Assembly (NCBI GenBank): GCA_032821775.1
Contig: JAVLRN010000014.1
Location: 124,001 to 188,000 of the forward strand
Direction: 5' to 3'
DNA length: 64,000 nt
Source of the DNA: Sanguinoderma infundibulare
Taxonomy: Eukaryota; Basidiomycota; Agaricomycetes; Polyporales; Polyporaceae
Under the pieces are notes generated by a model. The model did not search any database and was not told where the DNA came from. It saw nothing but the letters and a program-made list of their open reading frames with translations. Shown piece after piece: positions 22,781-33,826 of this stretch. The translations under genes and the position numbers were made by a program. The number at the start of each line of letters is the position of its first letter. Position 1 is the first letter of the stretch.

Positions 22781-25700
22781 ACTGAGGGCAGTGCAATGCC
22801 AAGTGTGGGGCGGGCAGATGAGCATCTGCAGGATAAAGGACTTAGCAATAATTTCAGGTATAACCCTAGCCTAGGGTTACCGATTTTTCAGTCAAACTTC
22901 TGTATCTTGGAAGGATCTAGGGACCTGTATACAGCTACAAGCAGTGTAAACACAGCCTTCAAGCATGTAGATCAGAAGGTAAAGCCAGTAGCTGGTACAG
23001 TGCCTGAAGAATGCAAGATTACTAGGCGCTTTCCAGAAAATCCATTAAAATCCCTACTGCCATTGAGTGCAAATATACCAGATTTTATTCCAACAGCAAA
23101 GCTGACTCAGGAGCGCATTGATAAAATCAATATCAACCCAGATGGATACCTATGGCCTGAAGAAGAGAAGCTGTTCCTCCATATTCTCAGATTTAATGAA
23201 AAGTGCATTGCATTTGAGGATAATGACCGCGGTACACTCTGGGAGGATTACTTTTCACCATACATTATGCCAGTAGTCCCTCATGAAGCCTGGAAGCTGC
23301 TCAACATTCCAGTACCTCCAGGAATTAAGGAGAAGGTCATTAAGATTATTCAGGAGAAAATTGCTGCAGGAGTTTATGAGCCGAGTCAAGCATCCTATCG
23401 TTCGCGGTGGTTTTGTGTGCTGAAGAAGAATGGAGACTTGCGATTGGTTCATGACCTTCAGCCGCTTAACAAAGTCAGTATAAGAGATGCAGGAGTACCA
23501 CCTATCCTGGATGACTTTGTGGAGCCATTTGCAGGATATCAATGCTACACAGTGTTTGACCTATTTTCTGGATATGATGTGCGCATTGTTGATCCACATA
23601 GCAGAGACATGACCTCTTTCATGACACCTTTGGGACTTCTGCGAATCACCTGCATGCCTCAGGGATATACCAATTTCCCTGCAGAATTCCAGAATTGTAT
23701 GACTTTTATCCTACAAGATGAAATCCCTCACACTGCAAACATATTCATTGATGACCTCTCAATCAAAGGACCCAAAAGCCAGTACCTTGATCAGGCAGGA
23801 AATCCAGAGACTATTCCTGCGAACCTTGGCATCAGGCGGTTTATATGGGAGCATGCATTGGATGTGCATAGGATTTTTCACAGATTATCACATGCAGGTG
23901 CAACAGTTTCAGCAAAGAAAATGCAGATCTGCAAGCCTGAAGTGATCATTGTTGGCCAAAAGTGTAGTTCTGAAGGGCGACTCCCAGAAGATGTCAAGAT
24001 TGAGAAAGTTCAGAAGTGGCCAGCACTACAGACAGTCAAGGATGTGCAAGGCTTTCTAGGGTTATGCGGTACAGTGCGGATCTGGATCAAGGGATATTCA
24101 GAAACCTGTCAGCCTTTGACAGAACTCATCAGAAAGGATGCTAAGTTTATATGGGACCAGAGGCATGAAGGAGCTTTTCAGCGACTCAAGCAGTTAATCT
24201 CCTCTGCACCAGCACTACACCCTATAGACTATAACTGTAACAGGCCAGTCTACATATCAATTGACTCCAGCAATATTGCAGTTGGGTTTATTCTTTCTCA
24301 AGAGGATGAGAGTGGTCAGCAAAGGCCAGCGCGATATGGATCCCTTCCATTCAATGAGCGAGAATCCAGGTATAGCCAACCCAAGCTAGAGCTGTATGGA
24401 TGCTTTCGTGCACTGCGACATTGGAGGCTGTACCTTATTGGCATTAAAAAGTTGATACTTGAGGTCGATGCGAAGTACATCAAGGATATGCTCAATAATC
24501 CTGACCTTCAACCAAATGCCACTATCAATCGCTGGATTCAGGGAATACTTCTCTTTGATTTTCAGCTACAGCATGTCCCTGCAGACAAACACAGAGGACC
24601 GGATGCCCTCTCAAGGAGGAGACCAACAGATGAGGAAAGGCAAGAGGTTAAAGAGCTGGATCAGTGGATGGATGAAACATCACTATTCTTTATGTGGAAG
24701 GATTCCATAACCCCCACACATTCTGAAGTGCCAGCTCTACATGCAACTGACAGTAAACAAGAGCAGGCACTCCACAACATTCAGCATTTTCTTGAGACCT
24801 TAGAGACTCCATCATTTCCATCTATCCAAGCAAAGAGGTGATTCCTACAGCGAGCGACTCAGTTCTTCATGACTGCAGGAAAGATGTATAAGCGGTGCAA
24901 TCAGAAATCACCTTTAGCAGTGGTCCTTGACAGCAATCAGCGGTATAGCATCCTCACAGAAGCTCATGAGAAGCTGGGTCACAGAGGAGTCTATGGCGTA
25001 TTCCATCATGTGCGCGAGCGATTCTATTGGCCTAACCTATTCCAGGGTGTCAAACATCATGTAAGCACCTGCCATCAATGTCAACTGTGGAACACCAAGC
25101 GCATAGAGGTCTCTCCCACCATTCGCACACCTGTCACTCTTTTTTCTCAGATTTATGTGGACATCATGTTTATGCCAAGTGTCAATGGATATAGGTATAT
25201 CATTGCAGCACGCGATGACCTCTCACATGCAGCTGAAGGTCGTGCACTGCAAAGGATCACTGCGAAGACCATTGCCAAGTTTCTATGGGAGGAAATCATC
25301 TGTCGGTATGGACATATTGCAGAAATTATCATGGATAATGGTATGGAGTTTAAGGGAGCAACTGAACGACTGCTGAAGCGGTATAGCATTCCTCAAATCA
25401 AGATATCTCCCTATAATAAACACAGCAATGGCATTGTCAAACAAGGCCATTTTACCATCCGTGAAGCAATCCTGAAAGATTGTCAAGGAGATATTCAGCA
25501 ATGGCCAAAGAAAGTCCATCTGGCATTCTTTGCAGACCATGTTACCACACAGCGGTCCACAGGATTTAGCCCCTTTTATTTGCTTCATGGTGTCCATCCC
25601 ATTCTCCCCTTCGACCTTACAGAGGCTACATTCATGATCAGCGCGTACCAGGCAGGATTATCTTCAGCAGAACTCCTAGCCTTGCAGATGCGGCAGCTAG

Positions 25701-26128
25701 ACAAGCGTCCTCAAGACCTTAAGCGTGCAAGCGATACTATACTTCGCTCTAGAATCAGGTCAAAGGAACAGTTTGAAAAGTGTTTTAGGCACTGGCTGAA
25801 GAAGCTACCCATCCAGCCAGGTACACTTGTCCTCGTGCGAAACTCAGCCAGGGATGCAGGCCTTGTGGACAAGTATACGCCAAGGTACTCTGGACCATAC
25901 ATAGTACACTGGAAGACAGTGCATAATGTCTACATCCTGACAGAACTGGATGGCACATTCCTTCGGCAGGGGTATGCTGCATTCAGAGTGATTCCCTACA
26001 AGCCGAGGTTGCCCCGAGATCTATCAAAAGATTCAGTGTCTGATTCAGATGAAGATGAAGATCTAGAATCTGAGATCGACAGTGAAGCGAGCAGATCCTC
26101 AGAAGACTCTAATGAATGGTTCGCATAA
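22781..26128 (+). pseudogene. Gypsy-1 pol: RT, RNase H, integrase
   Basis: The frame is open from 22418 to 26128 except for a TGA at 24839 between RNase H and integrase (probably CGA, Arg). Reverse transcriptase shows SRWFCVLKKNGDLRLVHDLQ, MPQGYTNFPAEFQNC and the catalytic FIDD at about 23742. RNase H follows (ISIDSSNIAVGF, VPADKHRGPDALSRR). Integrase has the HHCC finger (HEKLGHRG...CHQCQ), a first Asp in YVDIMF, a second in IIMDNGMEF, but Lys in place of the expected catalytic Glu at 25439-25441 (NGIVKQGHF). The C-terminus is acidic and Ser-rich. The decay is light, matching the low LTR divergence. Confidence 0.92.
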
Positions 26129-26291
26129 GCGCTGCCCTGGCCAGTCAAGCGGCGCAGTGCCTGCCTCTCATATAATCCTTGCCTCTGTCGATACCTTTCT
26201 CACCCAATCCCCCTGTCGTTCTCAGCTGCGCTGACACTCGTCCTGCTTTACTATGCATTACTCCATCACATTTGCCCCTTAAACCTGCATC

Positions 26292-26891
26292 ATGGTCCAT
26301 GCCTTCGGTCCAAACACAGACCTTAGGCCCTTCATTGCACAACGAATCCCTCTCTATCCCTCCAGCCGCTTCGCCATGCTGGCAAACATGGTCTGCACCA
26401 CTCACAGTGAGTCCACCAGCCTGTGAACCCTCTTCCCCTTTGGCCCAGACGCCGACACCACCCTCCACTTCAACTCCATCTTTTACCTATCCGACTATCA
26501 CCACTTTTATGTCGACATCCCTGCCCTCTGCGTCTTCAATGACCCTGCTGACATCATCTTTCAACATGGCGAGCGGTACTTCGTCATCCCTGGATGGATC
26601 TTTGAGGACGGGCAGACCGTTGGAGATGGTGACTCCTCAGATGGTAGCGATAAAGGTGCCTCCATGACCTCATCTGGTCCCATCCTCTCTTCCGCTGACT
26701 TCTGCCTGCCAGTGCGCAGCTTCAATGCGGATGACCTTCCACTCGAGCTCAGACTCCTTCACTTCCTCCCTCTCCAACTGGCTCAGTGGCTGGTTAGGAA
26801 GCGCTATGAGTACGTGGTCCTGTTCTTCTCAGCCTTCGCAATGGGGACGTTGCACTTCAAGTGTGGAGCGGTTGTCATACGCGGTGTATAA
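26292..26891 (+). pseudogene. Gypsy-1 3' ORF in the env position, unknown function
   Basis: The ATG at 26292 opens about 199 residues broken once by TGA at 26424, ending 19 bases inside the 3' LTR. The middle looks well folded (FNSIFYLSDYHHFYVDIPA, IIFQHGERYFVIPGWIFEDG), the tail is hydrophobic (HFLPLQLAQWL, YVVLFFSAFAMGTL). No clear signal peptide or furin site was seen, so envelope-like function is not supported. It is as C-rich as the extra ORF at 19641-22227 and unlike gag-pol, which suggests both were added to the element. No family recognised. Confidence 0.45.
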
Positions 26892-27964
26892 CTGATCTGT
26901 TGGACAGGTACAGGCTGGCAGGAGAGCCGGTTCAGCACCGGAACTGCCTTGACTCTGAAGAGCCTATCTTTAGGTTCAGAGAGCTGCCGGGGCGAAGGGA
27001 GGACAGAGAGTCAGTCCAGGAAGGACCTGGCAAGGAAGGCGAGAGCTCAAGGCATAGGATGCGTGCCAGGCGCAACACGATCTAGCATGGACTCTACATG
27101 TACTCTCTATTCATTTGCTATGGTGCACAGATGATTTGGTTCTTGGCACATGACCTGAAAAGGGCTGACTAAGGTTCAAGCATGATGACTGATACATATT
27201 ACTGTGCACATGCTCAGTCAGCGCAGGTTTTTCTTTTTGTATGATGGGACTTTATTGTTATTTGGAAATGACTATTATACTCTATCCTTTTATCCTTTGA
27301 ACATTCCCACACTACAAACTTTGACCTATTATTCCTCATACTTAATTGTTTAAGGATAACTTTTATCCTAGCCTATTGTACTTGAGAATATTCTCAGGTA
27401 TATAGCACTATGATTGTGCATATTTCATGGTATGGATATGTTATTCCCATGCTGATTGGTGGACTATTGTTTATTCCTTTATTGTCCATAGGATTATTTT
27501 TCACAGCCTGTATATACTTATTGTCCAAGGACAATGAGCACTTTAACAGTATTGTGCTATTTTTAGATACAGTATTGTGCCTATAGCCTATTGTCCAGAC
27601 TTAGCACAATAGCACAATAACCTGTTTATTTGTATTTGGTTCTAGATAGCTACTAGTATATAAGGACCTCAGCTGGATCTCCCAAGAATGACAATCCAGT
27701 TTTCCCCCAGAACTGTGTCCCACCTCTGACAGGTGTTCCTGGTGCAACTGTGCACAATAGCCTTCTCCCCCTGAGAGTTAGAAAGCCTCTGACAGGCTTG
27801 CTCTCTATTATTCCCCTCCATACCTCACTCTTACCTATTATTCCCCATACCTCTGATCACTATCACGAACACCTGGAGGAATATCTGACCTAAAGTCTGG
27901 TCCGATTACTTCAGGCGCATATTATCTAGTAGTACTTTCTATTAGGTAGTTTGTGTGTATCTCA
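26873..27964 (+). repeat. Gypsy-1 3' LTR
   Basis: 1092 bp, same length as the 5' LTR with about 8 transitions between them. TSD GGCG follows at 27965-27968. Confidence 0.93.
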
Positions 27965-28221
27965 GGCGCACCAGTGTCAAGAACGGATCGAGTACTTCTG
28001 GGGACTGGAAGCTGCAGGAGTACAGCCTGGAGAAGAAGGACATGTATGTGATCTGAGCGGGTTCAGTTGCCATCCATGTCAGTGATTGGTTACGATATTG
28101 GGTTCTCATTTGTCTCTGTGTCATTGTCCCAGTTTGCTGTGTCGTGTCCTCCCTGGCTCATCTGGCCACGTTCAGTTTAGTGTTCGCATGTTTACATTTA
28201 CCTGTTGCTCATATCATTACA

Positions 28222-30092
28222 GTGCGCACCCCCAGTTTTTGATGGACTCCCCATTGACAATGAAGACAATGCAATAGTCCTCGATCTCCTCTTCGACTAT
28301 GGGTGCTGGCACTGCCTTGCGAAGCTCCGGCTCCATACAGAAGACACCAACACACTCCTCAATGTCATCACGGTTCAGGTTGGCACATCAGTCCGCAAGT
28401 TCGTATGCACAATGTGTGCGAAGTATGCTACATACGAGCTTCCGAAGGAGAGTGCCGCGTGAGGGCACCAGACCGCCGCGCTGGCCAGTCAAGGAAAAGG
28501 GAATGGGTCAACCAGCAGTCACAAGATGAAGGCGTTCAGCAGGAAGACGTTCAAGTGGCACAGCTTGTGAGACTACACCGCGAACATCCCGGTCTATGGC
28601 CCGAGCGACATCTGGTCAACCCTTTATGTGCGCTCGCTTCAATATTCCAAGTGTTCTAGTACTAACATGTCTTAGGGCGAGCTCGAGCACAAGAACGTCA
28701 AGTGGTTTTACGCGCAGACCAACAAAAATGATCACGCAGGTCAAATCGCATGTCAGGTGCACCTCCAGGGCAAGCTCAACATTCTTGTGAGCCACGTAAA
28801 CAGCACGCTCCAGGCCCACAAGTTGCGCACGCATGCTCGCATCCGCCCAAAGAAGAAGAAACCTTGCGCACTCGAAAACGCCAGGAACCTGGCGGACCGA
28901 TATGTTATCGCAGAGTCTCAACGTGAATACGATGACCTTCTCGACTTTGTGCTCTCACATCCCAATGACCCCACGTATGAGGTAAACAAATTTGTCTTTA
29001 TTCTTCGGTGATAGCCATTGCTCATAAATTCACCCAGGATTTCATCCCACAGTTGTGCACGCACATCCTCTCACGAATGGAAGGCCTCACGTTCGATGGA
29101 GATGACCCCCAGTATGACCGCAAATGATGCGATGGCGTCAACTTTATATCAGGCCACATCTACCACCACCACAAGCTTCGGATGAACTACATGACCTACG
29201 ACATGCAGTGGTCTCAAGACATGATCAACCTGAACTCCCATGCTGATGTTATGGTCCTCGCGCATGAGGACGATGACGTCGAGAACCCCCATCCTTACTG
29301 GTATGCACACATTGTGTGCATTTTTCATGTGAACGCCTACTACCTCGATCCTCCCACCCGGCAGCGCTTCAACATCCTCTTCGTCCGCTGGTTCGGGCTC
29401 AGCAAATCACCTCATGGTTTTCACGTCAAACGACACCCATGCATTGGATTTATTCCGTACAACTCTGGCAGCGCCTTTGGCTTTCTCGACCCCTTGCTCA
29501 TCATCTGCGGCTCCCATATTTGTCCACTATTCCATTATGGCTACACACACACGCTTCTGGACAAGTCCAGCACTCGGAACGGCCAGAATCGCTATGAGAA
29601 ACCTGCGCATCACGACCATGACTATCAGTATTATCTTGTCAACATGTGAGTCCAATTTCCGTCTTCGACGCTCTCCATACTAATATCTTTACGGCTTCTA
29701 GGTTTGTCGATCAGGACATGTTTATGCGGTATCTTGGCGGCGGCGTTGGGCATGCGGAGGTGGGTGCGAAGATAGCGGTTGCATTCGATGATGAAGACTT
29801 CGAATGGATTGACGTGGACCCCGATGTCGAGGAGCCAGAAGAGGATTCAGAGGATGCTGGCATTGCAGTGTCCTCAGAAGCAGATGTCATTCGGTTGGCC
29901 AGTGGACGTAGCGCCACGGCGGCAAACAAGGAAGAGGGTGATGAGGGTGGTGATGATGGGGTGCAGCATGGGGACAACAAAGAGTCTTCGGATAGCGACA
30001 AGGCGAGTGATGACAAGCCCGAGGCTCGGGATGGCTCAGACAATGACGATGATGATGAGGAGTATGGTGTGCATGGCTACGCACCGCCGTAA
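28222..30092 (+). pseudogene. Plavaka-type transposase, C-terminal part (piece 3 of 3)
   Basis: An acceptor (TCATTACAG) at 28221 starts the exon CAPPVFDGLP...WHCLAKLRLHTE, the direct continuation of the exon that ended at 15860. Further family blocks: KTFKWHSL and DYTANIPVYGPSDIWS (28540-28620), GELEHKNVKWFYAQTNKN (28680-28735), an intron at about 28982-29037, MNYMTYDMQWSQDMINL and ADVMVLAHEDD with HPYWYAHI (29180-29320), and RFVDQDMFMRYLGGGVGH (29700-29750). The protein ends in a long acidic tail (DNDDDDEE) at 30092. A few stops (for example about 28460 and 28568) interrupt it. The match is strong enough to give the three pieces one identity. Confidence 0.8.
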
Positions 30093-30620
30093 GGACTTTC
30101 GAACTATGCATACTGTTGTTGGATTGATTCGGAATCAGAATTGTATAATACATGTGTCTACGGCCCAGTGTGCGACTTGGAATTGATGCAGTACAACTAC
30201 TAATACAAAGTCATCGATGGCCGTGCGAATAGCCCTGCAACTTGATGTGTTGCCATCCCCGCCCTTGCCCATTTAGGGGTTGCCATCCCCGCCCGGCATG
30301 GCAGTGCTCATTGCCACCTTTTGGCGGTTTTGCTGATGACCACCAGAGTGACCACACAAAGTCCCCCACAGTCTCTCGCTGCAGTTATGGCAAAGTTACG
30401 CAGAAAATGCTTTTTGAGAGTCCAGTCGACATTCAGTCTCGCACCAGGCTGTGAACCTTCTGGCTGGGTGCACTGGCAGTGGAGGTTTCAATTCTGACTC
30501 CTTTAACGCGACATGACAGGAGTACTTACGGCTCTTTGTCAGTGAGTCTACATCGATTCATTGAAATTGGTCGGTGTAAGCAATCCATCAGTATATTTCA
30601 TGCATACTCGGTGAAGGCCA
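30093..30620. other. No gene; 17-bp direct repeat
   Basis: GTTGCCATCCCCGCCC occurs twice, near 30249 and 30282, 32 bp apart. Otherwise I see no coding or structural signal. The right end of the Plavaka element should lie here but its terminal repeat was not recognised. Confidence 0.4.
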
Positions 30621-30639
30621 CTGTGGTGGGTGTTCGCCA

Positions 30640-32326
30640 TAAGGTGCGATGCTGAATGTGGGTCGCTTCGACAGATCAGCTGTCTTCTGCTTGCACGTTC
30701 ACGGATGCTGAGCACAACATTCGCACAGAGCTGGATTCGCACTCACCCTGCAGAGGAATCTATACCAAGGTCGTTTCTGGTGGGTGCACCCATATTCCTC
30801 ATACATAATGCGACGGCCGGTGTGGAAATCGGAGGGAGACGTGGCGAAGAGATCTGTGTTGTCAAGCTGGGACGACTTGGGCAGAGTCGTGTTGATGTGG
30901 AATCCAACTTCCATGGGCGATTCCCAGGCAAAGATGGACAAGTCGTCGGACTTTCTCATGATCTCCTCTTGAAGTCTCTGGAATAGTGTTGTGCAGGGCC
31001 GGGCTGGGCTCAGATGCCCAGGCTTGGGCCCAGCTTTTGGAGGTTCGGGCTCACCAACACCTTGAGCCAGGCCCTCATGGAGGGCTCGGGCTCAGCTCAG
31101 GCCGGGTCGGGCTCAAGCCCGGGCTTTTGGCCTGTAGTAATAGTGAGGTGGAATACTGAAACTTTGGAACCAATTGTGGTTTACCAAGGTCCTATGACTC
31201 TTTGAGAAGATGAGCAATCCAAATTCATGGAAGTGGAACAAAGTTGAAAAGACCTCACCATTGACAATTGTCAAATGAAGCTGCCCATTTTGGGAATGCT
31301 AGCGCCTGTATGGCAGCCACTGACATGCTCTGACACGCTTGCTGTCTTCTTGCTCGATGTTTCTTGTACCCTTCTACCTTCATCCTGTAATGATATTCAA
31401 TGAGATCTACTAATTGTGCATTTACAACAGGCACGATATACCATGACAGGAGCCTTGCTGGAAGCCCGGGCTTGAGGGCCAGGCTCAGGCTTGCACAAAG
31501 GTGAGCCGGGCCCTGGAGCCCTCAGAGCCCACCAGCGGGCCCAGCCGGGCTCAGGCTTTGAGGGCCGGGTAGCCGGGGCTTCAGGGCTTGAGGCCCGGCC
31601 CTGCACAACACTACTCTGGAATGCATTGCGCCCCTCACGGTAGAGGGCAGGCATGACGATCCCAAAGATGCCCATCAAACAGTATGCCTCGTCCTCGGGG
31701 CGCGTCGTCTTCCAGTTCACTGCCCACACCATCCGAGCCGCGATGCAGTGGCTGTCCGGCCTGGCCTTGAGCTCTAGTACATCCTCCGGGACATGCGTAG
31801 TCTCCTGCAGCAACTGTGCTAGATCCGCCTTCGAACCTAGAGGCAGCCAGGTATTCAAAAGGAGCACGACGAATGGAGGTGCGATTAGCTCCTGCAACAT
31901 TTAACCGCGCCAGTGCCATGTACTCTTCTTGAAGGCAGACCATATCTTCGGATCTTCATTGACATCGCCAGTGGGAACGTCTTGGAGGTACGCATAGCAG
32001 ACGTCGGCGACAGAGTAGTAGCGATATATAGAATTGATGGCCTCAGTGAGCTCGGAGCTGCTTGTCTTGTCGATGCAAGACATGTCAGCCCATCCCCACT
32101 CGTACCCATGATGCTCAGCAAGGAGGCAGAATTCGCGGATTTTGGGAGAGACGAAATCACAGGGATTTTCTGCAGATTCCTTGCACCAGGAACAAAGGTT
32201 CTGGATATCCTGGAACATTTCCTCGTGCTCGTCCCAGACGTGAGAGAGGATAGCGTAGCCATGGAGCATGCTCTCAGGGGTAGGGAAGAACTTGAGCTCG
32301 GTGCGGGCGGTGTTGAGCAGCCACAC
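30640..32326 (-). pseudogene. HET-domain gene, disrupted and 3'-truncated
   Basis: The ATG at 32326 starts MWLLNTARTELKF, then the HET domain: YAILSHVWDEHEE, GYEWGWADMSCIDK, SELTEAINSIYRYY. A TAA at 31901 replaces the Trp of the RGWTLQEL motif. A hAT-type MITE (30984-31613) splits the region that follows the HET domain. Removing the MITE plus one 8-bp TSD brings the two parts into the same frame. After MRKSDDLSIFAW the intron donor GTGAGT at about 30745 and the following exon (ADLSKRPTFSIAPYG) match the two intact copies at 49117-51014 and 58325-60216, but homology ends near 30640. HET proteins trigger cell death on fusion of incompatible fungal strains; this copy cannot. Confidence 0.88.
30984..31613. 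mobile_element. hAT-type MITE, 630 bp
   Basis: Terminal inverted repeats start TAGTGTTGTGCAGGGCCG at both ends. The 8-bp duplication CTCTGGAA is at 30976-30983 and 31614-31621. TAG-type ends plus an 8-bp TSD define the hAT superfamily. The interior has no transposase and is built of GGGCTCAGGC-like words near both ends, so it is non-autonomous. Confidence 0.9.
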
Positions 32327-32776
32327 GGCTTGACTCCTAATCCTGCATTGATGGGTTCAGTCTGAGAGCGCACTGACAAGTGAACGTGAATGCACATTGA
32401 CGTCCCGTTCAGCAGCACGACGATGGAGTACCTATGACACGTCTGTCTCTGGATGGCAGGTGATGGTGAACTCTTGATAGGAAAGAAGGGGAATGACAGT
32501 GCGTAATCACCAGGAGAGTGAGGTGTTAGGTTGGAAAATATGGTCAGTCACGACGGTGCTACCATGTAGTGTATAACGTGACACCGCCTGTCGCAGCAAC
32601 GAGCTTGGCCAATTATGGGCTAAGGATCCATCACGTACTCGGGCGCTCCATCTATGAGAAGGCTTTTTCTGTTCGAGAATCGACTTCACGGCAGAATGGC
32701 TGTGTAGACTGTCCTTGCTACCATATGTTGCAACATTAGCCGGTGTTGACGTTGAGGGTCCTGGGTGAACTTGAAG
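32327..32776. other. No gene; former upstream region of the HET pseudogene
   Basis: Only short, overlapping open frames without domain-like content. The Gypsy-2 element is inserted at its right edge. Confidence 0.4.
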
Positions 32777-32781
32777 GCTGG

Positions 32782-32986
32782 TGAGGTGGTTGCCTCACGG
32801 AGGAGGTTCGTTCGAGGGGAAAGACAGGGGTAAGGTCAGTCTCGATTGAATACTAAGCTTGTTCGTAGTACAGGCTCGGGCTTTATATACTACATTTTTG
32901 GGACTAAACTCGATATGGTGAAGATTAGTCATCATCAGGAACCCGGTAACCACTAGGGAAGATGGTGGCGTGCTGCCCACACTACA
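32782..32986 (-). repeat. Gypsy-2 3' LTR
   Basis: 205 bp. At all nine positions that differ from the 5' LTR, this copy carries the TpG, CpA or TpA form where the other keeps CpG. A purine-rich AGGAGGGCG lies just inside (- strand) as a weak polypurine tract. Confidence 0.92.
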
Positions 32987-33040
32987 TACGCCCTCCTGGG
33001 CATATGCTCGCGATGCCCATGCCTACTCCTGCAGTTCCCC

Positions 33041-33826
33041 CTATGCCGAGCTGGCCGCAGGCCGCATGATAACATCGGCACTGGCAGCAGGGGCCACGGG
33101 AGTCTTGGGAGCGACAGAGGATGAGCCCGAGGGGACAGACATGGTTCCGCCCAAGCTCGAGAAAATGGCGAGCTTGGAGTCAATCATCGTGGCCATAGGA
33201 GGGGGAGGGGAGCCGGCGGGAGTGAGGGATCCGAGGGTTGAGGTGTCGTTGTTGAGCTTCGCCGTGGCGCGGAGCACCTGGGATTTTACGATGGCCTTCG
33301 CAACTTGTCTCATCGCGGAGGCATGCTTCCCCTTTCAGAGCCGGTCCTTGCAGCGTTGGTCGCGATTCTCGAACTGTTTGCATGACTCCTGAGCGTGCCG
33401 AACCTCTCGGTGTGCAGCCTCCTTGAGCATCTGCTTGTACCGCTCGCGCTGCTTGCAGTTGAGGCGGTACTGGTCCTCGCTGCTCGGATTGGCATAAGCG
33501 AGGGAGGGGATGAGGACCTCGCAGGGAACCGGGGGTCATTCGTCGTGATAGACGGTGCCGTCTGGGAGGAAGGTGGCCCAGCTCCACGGATTGTGTTCGT
33601 CCTCATTCCAGGTGGACCGGAACTCGTGGTACCTGCCCGGGATGGGCTTTTTGGTTATGTCGAACATCTCGTTGGCGGCGTGGAGTGCCCGGAGGTCCCG
33701 GTTGTGGTCGAGGTAGTCACGGAGTGTGTGCGGTCCGTACTTCGAGGTCTCGGCGGAGTCGACGGGGGAGATGAAGAGGTCCCCGTTCGGACAGAGGGTC
33801 CTGTGGGCGTGGATGAGTGGTGGCAT
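33041..33826 (-). pseudogene. Gypsy-2 third ORF, downstream of pol
   Basis: The ATG at 33826 overlaps the end of pol by about 110 nt in another frame and opens about 261 residues to a TAG at 33041, broken by TGA at 33536 and 33335 (both fit CGA, Arg). The N-terminal half is globular-looking (SAETSKYGPHTLRDYLDHN, YHEFRSTWNEDEHNPWSWA). The middle is strongly charged and probably coiled coil (QYRLNCKQRERYKQMLKEA), and the tail is Pro/Ala/Ser-rich. There is no transmembrane segment, so it is not envelope-like. I recognise no family. A third ORF is unusual for a chromodomain Gypsy. Confidence 0.5.

Larger units (their letters stand above)
15996..27964 (+). mobile_element. Complete Ty3/Gypsy LTR retrotransposon (Gypsy-1) with extra ORFs
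   Basis: Two 1092-bp LTRs (15996-17087 and 26873-27964) begin TGTCATAC and end TATCTCA. The flanking GGCG at 15992-15995 and 27965-27968 is a 4-bp target duplication. Order on the + strand is gag with zinc knuckle, protease, a 2.6-kb extra ORF, reverse transcriptase, RNase H, integrase, extra 3' ORF. Reverse transcriptase before integrase is the Gypsy order. The LTRs differ at about 8 positions, all transitions, so the insertion is younger than the Copia. It lies in the Plavaka intron between 15861 and 28221. Six in-frame TGA stops and an altered integrase residue show it is inactive. Confidence 0.93.

Noticed and set aside
4372..26891. UGA recoding (readthrough or reassigned codon) as explanation for the many TGA codons
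   Set aside because: Kinase A and B and both HET genes end naturally at TGA. Most sites are explained by CGA loss of CpG, and the LTRs show the same transition bias.
26292..26891. Calling the Gypsy-1 3' ORF an envelope gene
   Set aside because: Only its position fits. No signal peptide, furin site or fusion peptide was seen.
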